Source: an uncultured Gammaproteobacteria bacterium
GTDB taxonomy: Bacteria; Pseudomonadota; Gammaproteobacteria; HyVt-429
Reading direction: 5' to 3'
Assembly: GCA_947259975.1 (NCBI GenBank)
Contig: CAMYOD010000078.1
Location: 83,694 to 147,693 of the forward strand
DNA: 64,000 nt
In this document: one piece after another, positions 36,140-46,253 of the stretch
How the letters are laid out: every line of letters starts with the position of its first letter
Numbering within the stretch: position 1 is the first letter of the stretch
Translations under genes and position numbers: made by a program
Notes under the pieces: model-generated
Seen by the model: the letters and a program-made list of their open reading frames with translations, nothing else
What the model was told of the DNA's origin: nothing
The model's database searches: none

Positions 36140-38110
36140 ATGAATTCTATTTCCCAGATCGCCCGCACCGGCATTTGCGCGGCCCTGGTGCTGGCGCTAA
36201 GCGCCTGCGCATCGATCCGCGAGCGCTTGCCGGAGATCGTTGAGCGCGACGCGGAACCGGTTGCGGCAGTCGCGGAGCCGGCACGCCCGGAGGCGCCGGT
36301 TGCGGTTACGGCGGAGGAGTTCCTCGCCCGCGCCCGTTCGGTGGGTCCACCGGAACGCCAAGACTACCAGCTGCGCGCGGTCGCCGCGATGATCCGCGCC
36401 GGCCGGGTCGGCATGGCCGAAAGACAGCTTGCCGGGATCGATGTGAGCGGCCTGCCACAGGTGTTCACAGCGCGTAAGATCCTGCTGCGATCCGAGGTCG
36501 CGCTGCATCGTCAACAAACAACCGATGCGATGCGACTACTCAACCGGCTCTTGCCAATGCGCGGCCTCGATCGCGATCTCAGTGCACGAATCTACCGGGT
36601 GCGCGCACAGGCGCAACTGGCGCTCAATCAGAATGTCAGCGCGGTACGTGACCTGATCCGACGGGAAACTTTTCTCAGCGAGCCGCGCGCGATCCAACAG
36701 AATCATCAGGAGCTGTGGCGCATCCTCGAAGCCACCAATCCCGCAACTCTGCGTAACGAGCGCTTTATCAGCGCCGATCCCGTCTACAAGGGCTGGCTCG
36801 ATCTGGCCGTGATCACCATCGAATACGCGGCGGATCCCCAGCGCCTCAATGAAGAATTGCAGCGCTGGCAGCGCGCGTATCCGACGCACCCGGCGTCGGA
36901 CTCCCTCGCACCGACACTCAGTACCTTTGCCAGCCCCAGTCTGGCGCCGGTGGATCGCATCACGCTGCTGCTACCCCTGTCATCGCGGTTCGGTGTCGCG
37001 GCACAGGCCGTACATGATGGCTTCCTGGCCCTGCACGCCGCCAACACGCACACCTACAAGCCGAGTATTACTGTCGTGGACATCGGCGAAGACCCGACGC
37101 TGATCGGCGCCTACTACCGCAGCGCGGTGGCCCAGGGTGCGCAAATGATCATCGGTCCGCTCGGCCGTGATGCCGCCCAGACCCTGGTCGACACCGAACC
37201 CCTCGCGGTGCCGACCCTGCTGCTGAGCTACGTGAACGAAACGATGGCACTGCCGTCCCACGTCTACCAGTTCGGGCTGCTGCCCGAGGATGAAGCACGC
37301 GCGGCGGCGACGCGAGCGTTCTTCGACGGTCATCGTCGCGTCGCGATTCTCTACCCGGAAACCCCGCGTGGTACCCGCATACAGCAGGCGTTTCGCGACC
37401 ATCTCGAAACCCTGGGTGGTCACATCATCGAGGCCCAGGCCTACTATCCGAGCGAGGCGGACCATTCCCTGGCCATCCGCTACCTGCTCAACCTGGACGC
37501 AAGCACAACGCGCAAGAACCGGCTCGAGAACGTCTTGAAAACCGACGTCAAATTTCAGGCGCGCAGGCGACAGGATGTCGACTGCATTTTTCTTATCGCT
37601 GACGCCGAACAGGGTCGTCTGCTCAAACCCCAGCTCAATTTCTATCACGCGTTAGACCTGCCGGTCTATGCAACGTCGGACATCTTTTCCGGTTCGCCAA
37701 ACGAGTTGCACGACAGAGATTTGAACGGTGTGATCTTCGGTGACAGTCCCTGGCTATTGGCACGGGAGGGACGGATACCGGCGTTACGGCAATCTGTGCA
37801 GGGCGATTGGCCAAAGCAACGCACACAGCTCGATCGCTTGTATGCCCTGGGTATGGACGCCTACTGGATCGCCCCGCAGCTGGAGCGCCTGACGCGTGAT
37901 GCGGTAGTATTCAGTGGCGTCACCGGCGACCTATCGATGGATCGGGGCGGTCGAATTCATCGACAACTATATTGGGCCCGTTTTGTGCGCGGACTGCCGG
38001 TTCCGATGGACGCCTACTACAATCCGGTTGGGAGGATGGAATTTGATTCGGCAACGGAAGCCAGCCCGACACCTGATCCGCGGGCGGGACGCGGAGCAGG
38101 CCGCCTGTAA
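36140..38110 (+). CDS. lpoA: LpoA-like outer-membrane lipoprotein activator of PBP1a
   Basis: This 656-residue lipoprotein has a signal peptide ending in the lipobox LSAC with lipidated C23. The N-terminal half is helical and TPR-like (about 45-250); the C-terminal half resembles a periplasmic-binding-protein fold (about 270-630, starting ITLLLPLSSRFG). Both match the known LpoA architecture. LpoA stimulates the bifunctional synthase PBP1a across the periplasm. Its last 68 bases overlap the yraN gene. The lpoA-yraN-diaA-dolP order equals that of E. coli. Confidence 0.93.
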   Translation: MNSISQIARTGICAALVLALSACASIRERLPEIVERDAEPVAAVAEPARPEAPVAVTAEEFLARARSVGPPERQDYQLRAVAAMIRAGRVGMAERQLAGIDVSGLPQVFTARKILLRSEVALHRQQTTDAMRLLNRLLPMRGLDRDLSARIYRVRAQAQLALNQNVSAVRDLIRRETFLSEPRAIQQNHQELWRILEATNPATLRNERFISADPVYKGWLDLAVITIEYAADPQRLNEELQRWQRAYPTHPASDSLAPTLSTFASPSLAPVDRITLLLPLSSRFGVAAQAVHDGFLALHAANTHTYKPSITVVDIGEDPTLIGAYYRSAVAQGAQMIIGPLGRDAAQTLVDTEPLAVPTLLLSYVNETMALPSHVYQFGLLPEDEARAAATRAFFDGHRRVAILYPETPRGTRIQQAFRDHLETLGGHIIEAQAYYPSEADHSLAIRYLLNLDASTTRKNRLENVLKTDVKFQARRRQDVDCIFLIADAEQGRLLKPQLNFYHALDLPVYATSDIFSGSPNELHDRDLNGVIFGDSPWLLAREGRIPALRQSVQGDWPKQRTQLDRLYALGMDAYWIAPQLERLTRDAVVFSGVTGDLSMDRGGRIHRQLYWARFVRGLPVPMDAYYNPVGRMEFDSATEASPTPDPRAGRGAGRL

Positions 38111-38417
38111 TTACCTCGTTCAGCAAGGGCTGCGCCTACTGGAGCGCAATTTCCGTTGCGCGCTCGGCGAGATCGACTCAATTATGGAAGACGGCGAAAC
38201 TGTGGTTTTCGTCGAGGTTCGTTATCGTGCTTCCACCCGTTACGGCTCACCCGCCGAGACCGTCGATGTCCGCAAACAAGCGAAGTTGCGACGTTCCGCT
38301 GAATTCTTTCTGCAGCGACGCAAGCAATACCAACATCGACCTTGCCGCTTCGACGTACTGGCCATCACATCGGAGCATGACCAAACGGATATCGCGTGGA
38401 TCCGTGATGCGTTTTGA
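38043..38417 (+). CDS. yraN: YraN, UPF0102 family protein
   Basis: This 124-residue protein has the UPF0102 nuclease-like fold, with CNYLVQQGLRLLERNFRC, then GEIDSIMEDGETVVFVEVRYR containing the Glu, Asp and ExR residues of restriction-endonuclease-like domains. I chose TTG 38043 because GGAGG lies seven bases upstream and it gives the family length; longer starts would run into lpoA coding sequence with no family similarity. It overlaps lpoA by 68 bp. Molecular function is not established for the family. Confidence 0.88.
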   Translation: MIRQRKPARHLIRGRDAEQAACNYLVQQGLRLLERNFRCALGEIDSIMEDGETVVFVEVRYRASTRYGSPAETVDVRKQAKLRRSAEFFLQRRKQYQHRPCRFDVLAITSEHDQTDIAWIRDAF

Positions 38418-38514
38418 ACCACCGACCCGTAAGCAGAAGCCGGCGGCACCCTTTTCGTCCCCTATCCAACGCCATGCTAGACTGTGCGCGCCGACGCCAG
38501 TACGGTAACGAGTA

Positions 38515-39102
38515 ATGGATCTAAACGAACGAGTAATCAAGAACTTCAACGAGAGCATCCGTACCTCCACGGATGCGGCGACGGCCGTCGCCGCGACAGT
38601 CGTCGCCGCAGCGGCCACCATGACCGAGGCCCTGTTGAGTGATCGCAAGATCCTGGCCTGTGGCAACGGCGGTTCGGCAGCCGATGCGCAGCACTTCTCC
38701 TCTGAAATGCTCAATCGATTCGAGACCGAGCGGCCCGGGCTTCCGGCCATCGCGCTGACCGCCGACGGCCCGACCCTGACCTCGGTGGCCAACGACTACG
38801 CCTATGAACAGGTATTCGCCAAACAAATCCTCGCGCTGGGCCAACCGGGCGATATCTTATTCGTTATTACGACATCGGGTAACTCGGCAAACTTGATTCG
38901 CGCCGTCGAGGCGGCACGCGAGCGGGATATGTTGTGCATCGCTCTCAATGGTCAAGACGGTGGGGAACTTGCATCCTTGTTACAGGACAAAGATATAAAT
39001 ATTTGTGTATCCGGTCCGTCCACCGCGCGTGTACAAGAGGTCCACATTATCGTCATTCATTGCCTTTGCGATCTGATCGATCACCAATTACTTGGACAAT
39101 AA
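38515..39102 (+). CDS. diaA: SIS-domain protein, DiaA / phosphoheptose isomerase-like
   Basis: This 195-residue single SIS domain has [17 protein letters not shown] and [15 protein letters not shown], shared by DiaA (a DnaA-binding initiation factor) and GmhA (sedoheptulose 7-phosphate isomerase). Synteny with E. coli lpoA-yraN-diaA-dolP favours DiaA. However, rfaE2, a heptose-activation gene, lies only one gene downstream, so GmhA activity is a serious alternative, and one protein may do both. Gly-Asn-Gly and Ser residues of the sugar-phosphate site are intact. Confidence 0.85.
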   Translation: MDLNERVIKNFNESIRTSTDAATAVAATVVAAAATMTEALLSDRKILACGNGGSAADAQHFSSEMLNRFETERPGLPAIALTADGPTLTSVANDYAYEQVFAKQILALGQPGDILFVITTSGNSANLIRAVEAARERDMLCIALNGQDGGELASLLQDKDINICVSGPSTARVQEVHIIVIHCLCDLIDHQLLGQ

Positions 39103-39109
39103 TCCCGAT

Positions 39110-39694
39110 ATGAATACGCAGACATTCACGAAAATCATTCTGTTCACAATCATGCTTACACTTATCGGTGGTTGTGTCGCGGTGGGTGGCAGCGCCGCTG
39201 TAACCGCAGTGGCCGTTGCGCATGATCGACGCACGGTTGGCACCGTGGTGGATGACAATGTTCTCGAAGTCAAGATTTCAAACGCGGTTAGTGACGACGA
39301 ACTGCTTAAGAAGAAGGTGCGAATTAATGTAACCAGTGTCAACGGAACCGTGCTGTTGACCGGCGAAGCACCGACGCTGCGCCTGCGCGATCGCGTTCTT
39401 GAAATCGCACGCTCATTCCCGCATGTGCGCCAGACCGTCAATGAGATTCGCATCGCCGGCAAGTCGTCGATCGGCAGCCGCTCCAATGACGCCTGGCTTA
39501 CGAGCAAGGTGAAGACCCGCTTGATTCGCACCGAAGGAATCGGCGATGCCTCCCATATCAACGTACATACCGCCTATGGCGTGGTGTATCTGATGGGAAT
39601 CGTGAAACGCGCGGAAGGGGAAACGGCAGCCGACTCCGCGCGGCTGGTCAAGGGTGTCAACCGGGTCACCAAAGTATTCGAGTACATTGATTGA
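39110..39694 (+). CDS. dolP: DolP-like lipoprotein with two BON domains
   Basis: This 194-residue lipoprotein has a signal peptide ending in the lipobox LIGGC (Cys22). Two BON domains follow (about 50-115 and 125-190), each with the pattern of a V-x-V-x-G-x-V-x-L-x-G strand ([15 protein letters not shown] and [15 protein letters not shown]). DolP (formerly YraP) protects outer-membrane integrity and acts near the BAM complex. I chose ATG 39110, seven bases after the diaA stop. The stop overlaps the rfaE2 start (TTGA), so the genes are coupled. Confidence 0.93.
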   Translation: MNTQTFTKIILFTIMLTLIGGCVAVGGSAAVTAVAVAHDRRTVGTVVDDNVLEVKISNAVSDDELLKKKVRINVTSVNGTVLLTGEAPTLRLRDRVLEIARSFPHVRQTVNEIRIAGKSSIGSRSNDAWLTSKVKTRLIRTEGIGDASHINVHTAYGVVYLMGIVKRAEGETAADSARLVKGVNRVTKVFEYID

Positions 39695-40170
39695 CCACAG
39701 AAGCAAAAATCGTCCTGGCAGCGGATCAGCTCACGGCACGTCTTGAGGACCTGGCGCACCCCATCGTCTTCACCAACGGCTGTTTCGATATCCTCCATCG
39801 CGGCCATGTTGCCTACCTGGAGGAGGCCGCCGCGCTGGGGGCGTCGCTCGTAGTTGGCGTAAACAGCGACGCTTCGGTGGCACGGCTCGCCAAAGGTGAC
39901 GATCGGCCGCTTAATCCGCTCGCGGACCGGCTCGCTGTCCTCGCCGCCCTGGCGTGTGTCACGCTGGTGGTCCCCTTCGCTGAAGACACGCCCCTGGAAC
40001 TCATCAAGATCGTTCGCCCCGAGCACCTGGTCAAGGGCGGCGACTGGCCCGTGGAACGTATCGTCGGCGCCGACGTCGTGCGCAGCTATGGCGGCGACGT
40101 GCACTCGCTGCCGGTTCGCTATGAGCGTTCCACGACGCGTTTGATCGAGCGTATTCGTGACTCTTTCTAG
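39691..40170 (+). CDS. rfaE2: RfaE2, heptose 1-phosphate adenylyltransferase
   Basis: This 159-residue stand-alone nucleotidyltransferase makes ADP-D-glycero-D-manno-heptose for LPS core. It has [17 protein letters not shown] (the HxGH motif), [22 protein letters not shown] switch residues and a C-terminal ST.LIERI helix. In E. coli this is the C-terminal half of HldE; here the kinase half (RfaE1) must be elsewhere. The TTG start overlaps the dolP stop. It overlaps the next gene by 14 bp. Confidence 0.93.
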   Translation: MTTEAKIVLAADQLTARLEDLAHPIVFTNGCFDILHRGHVAYLEEAAALGASLVVGVNSDASVARLAKGDDRPLNPLADRLAVLAALACVTLVVPFAEDTPLELIKIVRPEHLVKGGDWPVERIVGADVVRSYGGDVHSLPVRYERSTTRLIERIRDSF

Positions 40171-41554
40171 TGCCACCTCAGCGTTTGTGGATCACTTGCG
40201 TGATGTCGTCGGTAGCGACAATGTCCTGACAGACCCGTCGGATCGCTGGACCTACGGTTACGACAACTCACGCACCCACAGCCAACCGGACGCCGTGGTC
40301 TTCGCCGCGGATGCCGACCAGATCAAGCGTATCCTGACGGCCTGCAATCAGTCCGGCGTGCCCCTGGTGGCGCGCGGCCGCGGCACCGGCACCACCGGCG
40401 GTGCGGTACCCGTCGACGGCGGCGTCGTCCTGTCGCTCGAACGCATGCAGAATATTCTTGCCATCAACCCCGCGGACCGCACGATCATTGTCGAGCCGGG
40501 GGTGATCAATCGCAGCGTGCAGGAGAGCGCGGCGGCCCATGGCCTGTTCTGGCCACCGGATCCATCGAGCGCCGATTACTGTACCGTCGGCGGTAATCTT
40601 GCGTTTAATGCCGCCGGTCCACGCGCCGTCAAGTACGGCACGGTGCGTGAGAACGTGCTCGGACTAAAGGCGATAACCGGTGCCGGTGACGTGATTCACA
40701 CCGGCGTCTCTACGACGAAGGGTGTGGTCGGCTACGATTTGACGCGTCTGATCATCGGCTCGGAAGGCACACTGGCAATCATCACCGAGGCCGTTCTCAA
40801 ATTGAGTCCGCTACCGGAAAGCGTACGCACGCTGCGTGCGGTATACCAGGATATCCGCAGCGCGGCGAACGCGGTGGTGCGCGTCATGGGGCAACCGGCA
40901 GTACCCTGCGCCCTCGAGTTCATGGACGGTCATGCGGTCGCCCTGGTGCGCGAACTGGCGCCGGCCGTGCTCCCGGCCGACGCAGGCGCCCTGCTGATGA
41001 TCGAAGTGGATGGCGCAGAGGCGGATATCGACGGCACCCTGGCAAAGGTCGAACAGGCGGCCCGGGGCGAAGGGTTGGTAAGTCTCGCACGCGCCGATAC
41101 CGATACCGAGCGTGATGCGCTGTGGGCGACCCGCAAGGCGCTATCACCGGCACTGCGCAAGGTGGCGCCGAACAAACTCAACGAGGACGTGGTGGTACCG
41201 GTTTCACGCATCCCGGACCTCGTCGACGGCCTCGATAAGCTCAGTCAGGAATTCGGTATCCCCATCGTGAATTTCGGTCATGCCGGCAACGGAAACATTC
41301 ACGTGAATTTGCTGTACGACAACCAGGACGAGAAACAGCAAAAGAACGCGCGGCCTTGCCTCGATCGCGTTTTCGATCTGGTGCTCAAACTGAACGGCAC
41401 GCTGTCGGGTGAACACGGTGTCGGTACCGAAAAGCGTGACTACATCAATCGCGAGATCGACCCGGCAACCCTCGACCTGATGCGCCGCATCAAGCAGCAA
41501 TTCGATCCCGCGGGAATCCTGAATCCGGGCAAGATGTTTCCCGGCGACGCCTGA
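40157..41554 (+). CDS. FAD-linked oxidase of the GlcD / D-lactate dehydrogenase type
   Basis: This 465-residue flavoprotein begins at GTG 40157. An N-terminal PCMH FAD-binding domain (about 30-215; [16 protein letters not shown] and [17 protein letters not shown]) is followed by a C-terminal FAD-oxidase domain with [13 protein letters not shown] and [11 protein letters not shown]. Family members oxidise 2-hydroxy acids (glycolate, D-lactate, D-2-hydroxyglutarate); the substrate cannot be read from sequence. The 14-bp overlap with rfaE2 implies co-transcription, but a functional link to heptose synthesis is not evident. Confidence 0.9.
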   Translation: MTLSSATSAFVDHLRDVVGSDNVLTDPSDRWTYGYDNSRTHSQPDAVVFAADADQIKRILTACNQSGVPLVARGRGTGTTGGAVPVDGGVVLSLERMQNILAINPADRTIIVEPGVINRSVQESAAAHGLFWPPDPSSADYCTVGGNLAFNAAGPRAVKYGTVRENVLGLKAITGAGDVIHTGVSTTKGVVGYDLTRLIIGSEGTLAIITEAVLKLSPLPESVRTLRAVYQDIRSAANAVVRVMGQPAVPCALEFMDGHAVALVRELAPAVLPADAGALLMIEVDGAEADIDGTLAKVEQAARGEGLVSLARADTDTERDALWATRKALSPALRKVAPNKLNEDVVVPVSRIPDLVDGLDKLSQEFGIPIVNFGHAGNGNIHVNLLYDNQDEKQQKNARPCLDRVFDLVLKLNGTLSGEHGVGTEKRDYINREIDPATLDLMRRIKQQFDPAGILNPGKMFPGDA

Positions 41555-41561
41555 GCGATGA

Positions 41562-42083
41562 CTATTGCTCCTGCGGGGGTACTGTGGCGGCGAGAAGTTC
41601 GTCGTAGCGCGCCTTGTCCGCAGGGTTGAAACAACAACAGATGATTTCCTCGAATTCGCCCTCGTGCGCGCGCATGACAGCAACCGCAATCCGCGCGGCC
41701 GCAGCCTTGGGGTAGCCGTAGACGCCGGTGCTGATCCCCGGGAACGCAATTGTACGAACCCCATTGGCGACGGCCAGGGCGAGGGCGTTCTCGTAGCACG
41801 ACCGCAACAGCGCCGGTTCGCCGGATTTGCCGCCGCGCCATACCGGCCCAACGGTATGGATAACGTAGCGCGCCGGCAGTCCGAATCCGGGGGTGATCCG
41901 GGCCTCGCCGGTGGGACAACCGTTCAGTGTGCGGCAGAATTCCACCAGCTCGCGCCCGGCGGCGCGATGGATCGCACCATCGACCCCGCCGCCGCCCAAC
42001 AGGCTGGTATTGGCGGCGTTGACAATGGCGTCAACCTGCAAGGTTGTGATGTCGGCTTGAACTGCGCGGATCATACCGGGCAT
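41562..42083 (-). CDS. Macrodomain protein, O-acetyl-ADP-ribose deacetylase-like
   Basis: This 173-residue single macrodomain has [19 protein letters not shown], the [14 protein letters not shown] loop and the [12 protein letters not shown] loop, all typical of the YmdB/MacroD type that hydrolyses O-acetyl-ADP-ribose or mono-ADP-ribose. The catalytic Asn and Asp equivalents appear present. I prefer ATG 42083 (MPGMIRAVQ); ATG 42074 is equally possible, and upstream residues do not match the family. It is convergent with the FAD oxidase gene and divergent from the DUF3301 gene. Confidence 0.92.
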   Translation of the reverse strand: MPGMIRAVQADITTLQVDAIVNAANTSLLGGGGVDGAIHRAAGRELVEFCRTLNGCPTGEARITPGFGLPARYVIHTVGPVWRGGKSGEPALLRSCYENALALAVANGVRTIAFPGISTGVYGYPKAAAARIAVAVMRAHEGEFEEIICCCFNPADKARYDELLAATVPPQEQ

Positions 42084-42164
42084 TGTCTCTGTCGCGAGCA
42101 CGCGCGACAAGCTGCGCGTAACTTTGTATTGTCCAGGGCTGCGAGGACCTGAACACAATACCCA

Positions 42165-42476
42165 ATGACAGAAATCTACTTGCTGCTGGGGATCGTCGGC
42201 GCCGGGATGTGGTTCTGGTTTGACAGTCTGCGCGCGCGTGAACGCGCCACGGAACTGGCACGCCGGTCATGTACGCGCGACGACCTCCAGTTCCTCGACG
42301 GCACCGTGATGCTCGGCGGGTTGCGGCTGCGACGCGTCGACGGCCGCGTCGGCTTGTTACGGATCTATGTGTTTGCCTTCACCGCGGATGGCACCAGTCG
42401 TCGTTTTGGCTATGTCTCCATGCTCGGTACACGCGTCCTGCAGATCGAACTCGATAGCGAGCAATTGGCATCCTGA
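42165..42476 (+). CDS. DUF3301 family small membrane protein
   Basis: This 103-residue protein has one N-terminal membrane helix (about 4-20, [17 protein letters not shown]) and a soluble tail with [13 protein letters not shown] and [10 protein letters not shown], matching DUF3301. The family is common in gammaproteobacteria but uncharacterised. It ends seven bases before the convergent MoeB/ThiF gene. Confidence 0.82.
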   Translation: MTEIYLLLGIVGAGMWFWFDSLRARERATELARRSCTRDDLQFLDGTVMLGGLRLRRVDGRVGLLRIYVFAFTADGTSRRFGYVSMLGTRVLQIELDSEQLAS

Positions 42477-42483
42477 GTGACGG

Positions 42484-43224
42484 TCAGCCGCAGACAGGAC
42501 AATCCGGATCTTTGCGCAGATTGACCGAACGCCATTCCATGATCGTCGCGTCGAGCAGTAAAAGGCGCCCGCTCAATGTCTTGCCGATATCCAGAAGCAC
42601 CTTGATGGTCTCGGTCGCCTGTACCGAACCGATGATGCCCGCAACGGAACCGAGGACACCGGTTTCGGCACAGGTCTCGGCGATCTCGTCCATGTCCTGA
42701 TACAGGCACCGGTAACAGGGGTTATCCGGTTGATCCAGCCGAAACACCGAGACCTGTCCCTCCATGCGGATCACCGCGCCGGATATCAGCGGTTTGCGCT
42801 CTTCCATACAGACTCGATTCAATGCAAATCGGGTGGCGAAGTTGTCCGTTGCATCGACCACGGCGTCCGCGGCACGTACCTGCGTGGCAAGCTCCTCGGC
42901 GGTCAGCTTATGATCGAGGGCGGTGAGCTGCACTTGCGGATTCAAGGCCTCGAGCACGCGCTGCGCCGCAACCACCTTGAGATCACCGACATCCAGGGTG
43001 CCGAACAAAATCTGCCGTTGCAGATTGCTCAAATCAACCTGGTCGGGATCCGTCATGACCAGATGCCCGACGCCGCTGGCGACCAGATACATCGCAATCG
43101 GTGAACCCAGGCCGCCGACGCCCACGAGCAGCACGCGCGAATCAAGCAAGCGTTGCTGACCGTCGATCCCGATCTGCGGCAACATGATCTGGCGGCTGTA
43201 GCGTAATAGCTGGTTGTCGTCCAT
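42484..43224 (-). CDS. moeB: MoeB/ThiF-type adenylyltransferase
   Basis: This 246-residue E1-like enzyme adenylates the C-terminal Gly of a ubiquitin-fold sulfur carrier (MoaD or ThiS). ATG 43224 gives MDDNQLLRYSRQIMLPQIG, the usual start. It has the nucleotide loop VGVGGLGSP, the D.VD.SNLQRQ segment, DATDNFATRF and two CxxC zinc pairs (CYRC and CPVC). There is no rhodanese domain. MoeB and ThiF cannot be separated reliably here because no partner carrier gene is adjacent. Confidence 0.88.
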   Translation of the reverse strand: MDDNQLLRYSRQIMLPQIGIDGQQRLLDSRVLLVGVGGLGSPIAMYLVASGVGHLVMTDPDQVDLSNLQRQILFGTLDVGDLKVVAAQRVLEALNPQVQLTALDHKLTAEELATQVRAADAVVDATDNFATRFALNRVCMEERKPLISGAVIRMEGQVSVFRLDQPDNPCYRCLYQDMDEIAETCAETGVLGSVAGIIGSVQATETIKVLLDIGKTLSGRLLLLDATIMEWRSVNLRKDPDCPVCG

Positions 43225-43364
43225 ACTATGAAACCGTTGCGTCTTGGCATACGTGTCGGCCGGTGACCGGCATTGCCAGGGCTCGCGCGCGCGGGAATGC
43301 AACGCACGACACACGGATAGCATAATAGCCAGACTTAGATCGTATGCCGATAACTGAACGCACG

Positions 43365-43949
43365 ATGCACACAGGCAAGTTGCTAACTCCCATCCTCGCC
43401 GCGCTGGCGATTATGCTCACCATCCCCGCACAGGGGGCGCCGGAACCGGATGCCGCCGATACCGGTCCCGTAGTAGCGGAGCCGCCGGCCCCGACCGACC
43501 CGGTGCTGCGGCAACAGTATGACAAGCTCCAACAATTCATGCGCCGCAAGATGTCGGTTGCCGAAGGTATCGGCTTTCAAGGTGCCCAGATCGGCCAGTC
43601 CTTTCGCACGGTGCAGAGCAAGCTGGGCCGACCGGCACGGCGCGAGGGACGCAGCCTGCTGGGCGGCGAGCGCCGCTGGCACTATCGGCTCGATGCCTAT
43701 ACCGATCTACGCCTCAGCGGCAAAGATCGGGTCGAGGCCATCGCCTTTCGGGGCACCGCGAGCTCCCTCTACCATACCCGCACCGGCGCCTATTTCGGCA
43801 TGACCATCCGCCAGATTACGCTGCTATACGGCGTCGACGGGCTGGTGCGCACCGACGAGTACCTGGAATACCCTCGCCGGGGTATCCGCTTCCAGTTCGA
43901 ATCCGGCGTGCTGCGCGCCTTCGAGGTCTTCGCGCCGCGCCGCGCCTAA
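43365..43949 (+). CDS. Secreted hypothetical protein
   Basis: The protein is 194 residues if started at ATG 43365, or 201 from ATG 43344. A Sec signal peptide (MHTGKLLTPILAALAIML, cleavage near AQG-AP) is followed by a Pro/Ala linker and a globular domain of about 130 residues. The segment IGQSFRTVQSKLGRP and a second similar block, GMTIRQITLLYGVDG, resemble the repeated hairpin of SmpA/BLIP-like folds, but I would not assign a family. It is followed after 156 bp by the subtilase gene on the same strand. Function unknown. Confidence 0.7.
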   Translation: MHTGKLLTPILAALAIMLTIPAQGAPEPDAADTGPVVAEPPAPTDPVLRQQYDKLQQFMRRKMSVAEGIGFQGAQIGQSFRTVQSKLGRPARREGRSLLGGERRWHYRLDAYTDLRLSGKDRVEAIAFRGTASSLYHTRTGAYFGMTIRQITLLYGVDGLVRTDEYLEYPRRGIRFQFESGVLRAFEVFAPRRA

Positions 43950-44105
43950 ACGCCGCGCCGGTGCATGCCCCCAGGGACGCCGTTTATCGCCTGATTTGGC
44001 CCGCTTGCGGCAGGTGATTTCCGAGTAATTTCAACGGCCTGCTCGGAAAATCTCAAGGAATTTACTATACTGGATGCAGATCACCTTAGCGAGGCATTTA
44101 GGGAC

Positions 44106-46217
44106 ATGAAAAGCATAACTTCAAGCCGCCGCCTGATTGCGACCTGCATCACCTTCCTGCTGGCGACCGCCACGGCCCAAGGGACGCAGATCGCCGTCAT
44201 CGATACCGGTATCCTGCCCACCGCCGAACTCTTTCCGTATATCTCTTCTGGCGGTTTCGATTACGGCTATAACGATGCCGATCCCTTCGACGACGATCCG
44301 GGTCTGCACGGCACCATCGTGTCGACCATCGCGGTGCGCGAATCGATTGCCAATGGCAGCACCGGGGTGGAAATCGTGCCCATCAAGGTCTTCACGGTGG
44401 GCGACGGAGGTTCGGGCGCCACCATCGAGGCGGTGATCAAGGGCATCGATCATGCGGTCGCCCGCCCGCAGATACGTGTCCTCAATCTGAGCCTCGGCGG
44501 TCAGACCATCGATAACCTGGAAGCCTCGGCGGTACGCTCGGCGGCCCAGGCCGGCAAGGTGATCGTCATGGCCGCGGGCAACGAATCCGAGCGCACACCC
44601 ACCTTCCCGGCTGCGCACGTCACCGGCCTGTCCGGCTTCGGGGTCGCAGTCGGCGCACTAGATCCGCTTACCGGCAATATCGCGTTGTTCAGCAATCGCG
44701 CCGGCGACGCGGCGCGTTACTTCCTGGTTGCCAACGGCAACTTCGGCGAGCCCAACGAGGAAGGTGAGGTCGCGGCCGGCACCTCCTTCGCCGCGCCACG
44801 GGTGGCAGCTGCCGCCGGGGCGATCCTGGACCGGGCGCCGCAACTCAACGGCGCACAGGTCGTGGACATCCTGCTGCGCACCGCAATCGATCGCGGTGCG
44901 CCCGGCATCGACGATGTTTACGGCTGGGGCGAATTGAACATTCCCGGCGCACTGGCGCCCTTCGGACCGGTGGCGGTACCCACCGGCCGGACCAGTGACA
45001 CCACCAGCAGCTCCGGCACCTCCATCGGTGGCGCCGGTGCCCTGCTGCTTGCCGGTGCCATCGGCTATGCGGTGATCGAGCGTAACAAGGCGCGCATGGA
45101 AGAGGCTATGGTGCTGGACTCCTACGGCCGCAGTTACAACATCGATCTGACCAAAATGATCGAGATTCGCGACAGTACCGGAAATCTGGAGGATCTATTC
45201 AGCTCCCTGAATACGAAAAGCGGCGGCTTCGAAGTCGCCATGCTCGACAACGCCAAATTGCGTTTCGGCTATGTGGAGCCCGAGGTCGAGATTATCGACC
45301 AATTCGACTCCTTTGCGCTGCGCGATGCCGAGGATCGGGAACGGCCCACCGTCATGATGTCGCTGCATGGAAAATCGGCCGCGTTCGACTATCACTTCGA
45401 CTACAACACCGACCCGCGCAACGGCTTTGGTGCGCTGCACCTGGACGGTTTCGATAATCTGAGTTTTCTCTCCGACCGTGCGCTCACGACACCCTTCCTG
45501 AGCTTCGCGAACCGGGCCAACAGCGCCTCGCTGGGCTATCGCCTGCACGACAAACTGGGGTTGCGTTTCGGCGTCGCCGCCACCAACGAGAACCGTGATT
45601 ACGGTCTCGACAGCGACGCGGCCATGCTCGAAGGCAGTTTCGACGTGAACGACAAGGCCACCGTCAAGCTGCATGTCGGTCAGTTGGCCGAGCGCGGCAG
45701 CCTGTTGGGCGGCTCGAACGGCGGTGCGTTCGGTGTCGATCGAACCAACACCACGGCGGTCGGTATCACGGGTCAGTACCGGCTATCGGACTCGCTCGCC
45801 CTGGTCGGCAATTACACCGAGGGCTACTCGCGGGTGGATGACGAACAGAACAGCCTGTTACACAATTTCTCCGGCATTCGCAGCCACGCCTTCGGTCTGG
45901 GTTTGCTTGCCAATGACCTGTTCGATCGCGGCGACCGGCTCGGATTTTCGGTCTCGCAACCGCTGCGTGTCACCGCGGGCGAGGTGGACATGACCGTGCC
46001 CTATGCGCGGGATATTCCGGGCAACATCTATGCAAACACCGATCGCCTGGATCTCACGCCCAGCGGTAGCGAGCTGGATGTGGAGGCCTACTATCAGACA
46101 CGTCTCGGCAAGAAGACCCGCTTCGGCACCTATTTCGGCGTGACGGATGAGCCCTTCCACGCCAAGTCCACGGATCGCGAATTTACTCTCTTCACCTCGG
46201 TGGCGCGGGAATTCTAA
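44106..46217 (+). CDS. Subtilisin-like (S8) protease with C-terminal outer-membrane barrel-like domain
   Basis: This 703-residue protein has a signal peptide (about 1-26) that runs directly into a subtilase domain (27-285) with a full catalytic set: D33 in VIDTG, H68 in LHGT, oxyanion N159 in AAGNES and S227 in GTSFAAP. No I9 propeptide is visible. A Thr/Ser-rich linker and a Gly/Ala helix (about 300-323, GGAGALLLAGAIGYAVI) follow. The last roughly 300 residues alternate polar and hydrophobic residues and end in a terminal Phe (TSVAREF), as in beta-barrel outer-membrane proteins. An autotransporter-like surface protease is likely, but no standard autotransporter domain is obvious to me. Confidence 0.82.
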   Translation: MKSITSSRRLIATCITFLLATATAQGTQIAVIDTGILPTAELFPYISSGGFDYGYNDADPFDDDPGLHGTIVSTIAVRESIANGSTGVEIVPIKVFTVGDGGSGATIEAVIKGIDHAVARPQIRVLNLSLGGQTIDNLEASAVRSAAQAGKVIVMAAGNESERTPTFPAAHVTGLSGFGVAVGALDPLTGNIALFSNRAGDAARYFLVANGNFGEPNEEGEVAAGTSFAAPRVAAAAGAILDRAPQLNGAQVVDILLRTAIDRGAPGIDDVYGWGELNIPGALAPFGPVAVPTGRTSDTTSSSGTSIGGAGALLLAGAIGYAVIERNKARMEEAMVLDSYGRSYNIDLTKMIEIRDSTGNLEDLFSSLNTKSGGFEVAMLDNAKLRFGYVEPEVEIIDQFDSFALRDAEDRERPTVMMSLHGKSAAFDYHFDYNTDPRNGFGALHLDGFDNLSFLSDRALTTPFLSFANRANSASLGYRLHDKLGLRFGVAATNENRDYGLDSDAAMLEGSFDVNDKATVKLHVGQLAERGSLLGGSNGGAFGVDRTNTTAVGITGQYRLSDSLALVGNYTEGYSRVDDEQNSLLHNFSGIRSHAFGLGLLANDLFDRGDRLGFSVSQPLRVTAGEVDMTVPYARDIPGNIYANTDRLDLTPSGSELDVEAYYQTRLGKKTRFGTYFGVTDEPFHAKSTDREFTLFTSVAREF

Positions 46218-46226
46218 TCGTCCGCG

Positions 46227-46253
46227 GTACGCCGGCGGTCCGCGCCGGCGTAC
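46227..46253. terminator. Hairpin between convergent subtilase and RND genes
   Basis: GTACGCCGGC and GCCGGCGTAC form a perfect 10-bp stem with a 7-nt loop. It sits between the two stop codons and could act as a bidirectional terminator, although neither side carries a T-run. Confidence 0.6.
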
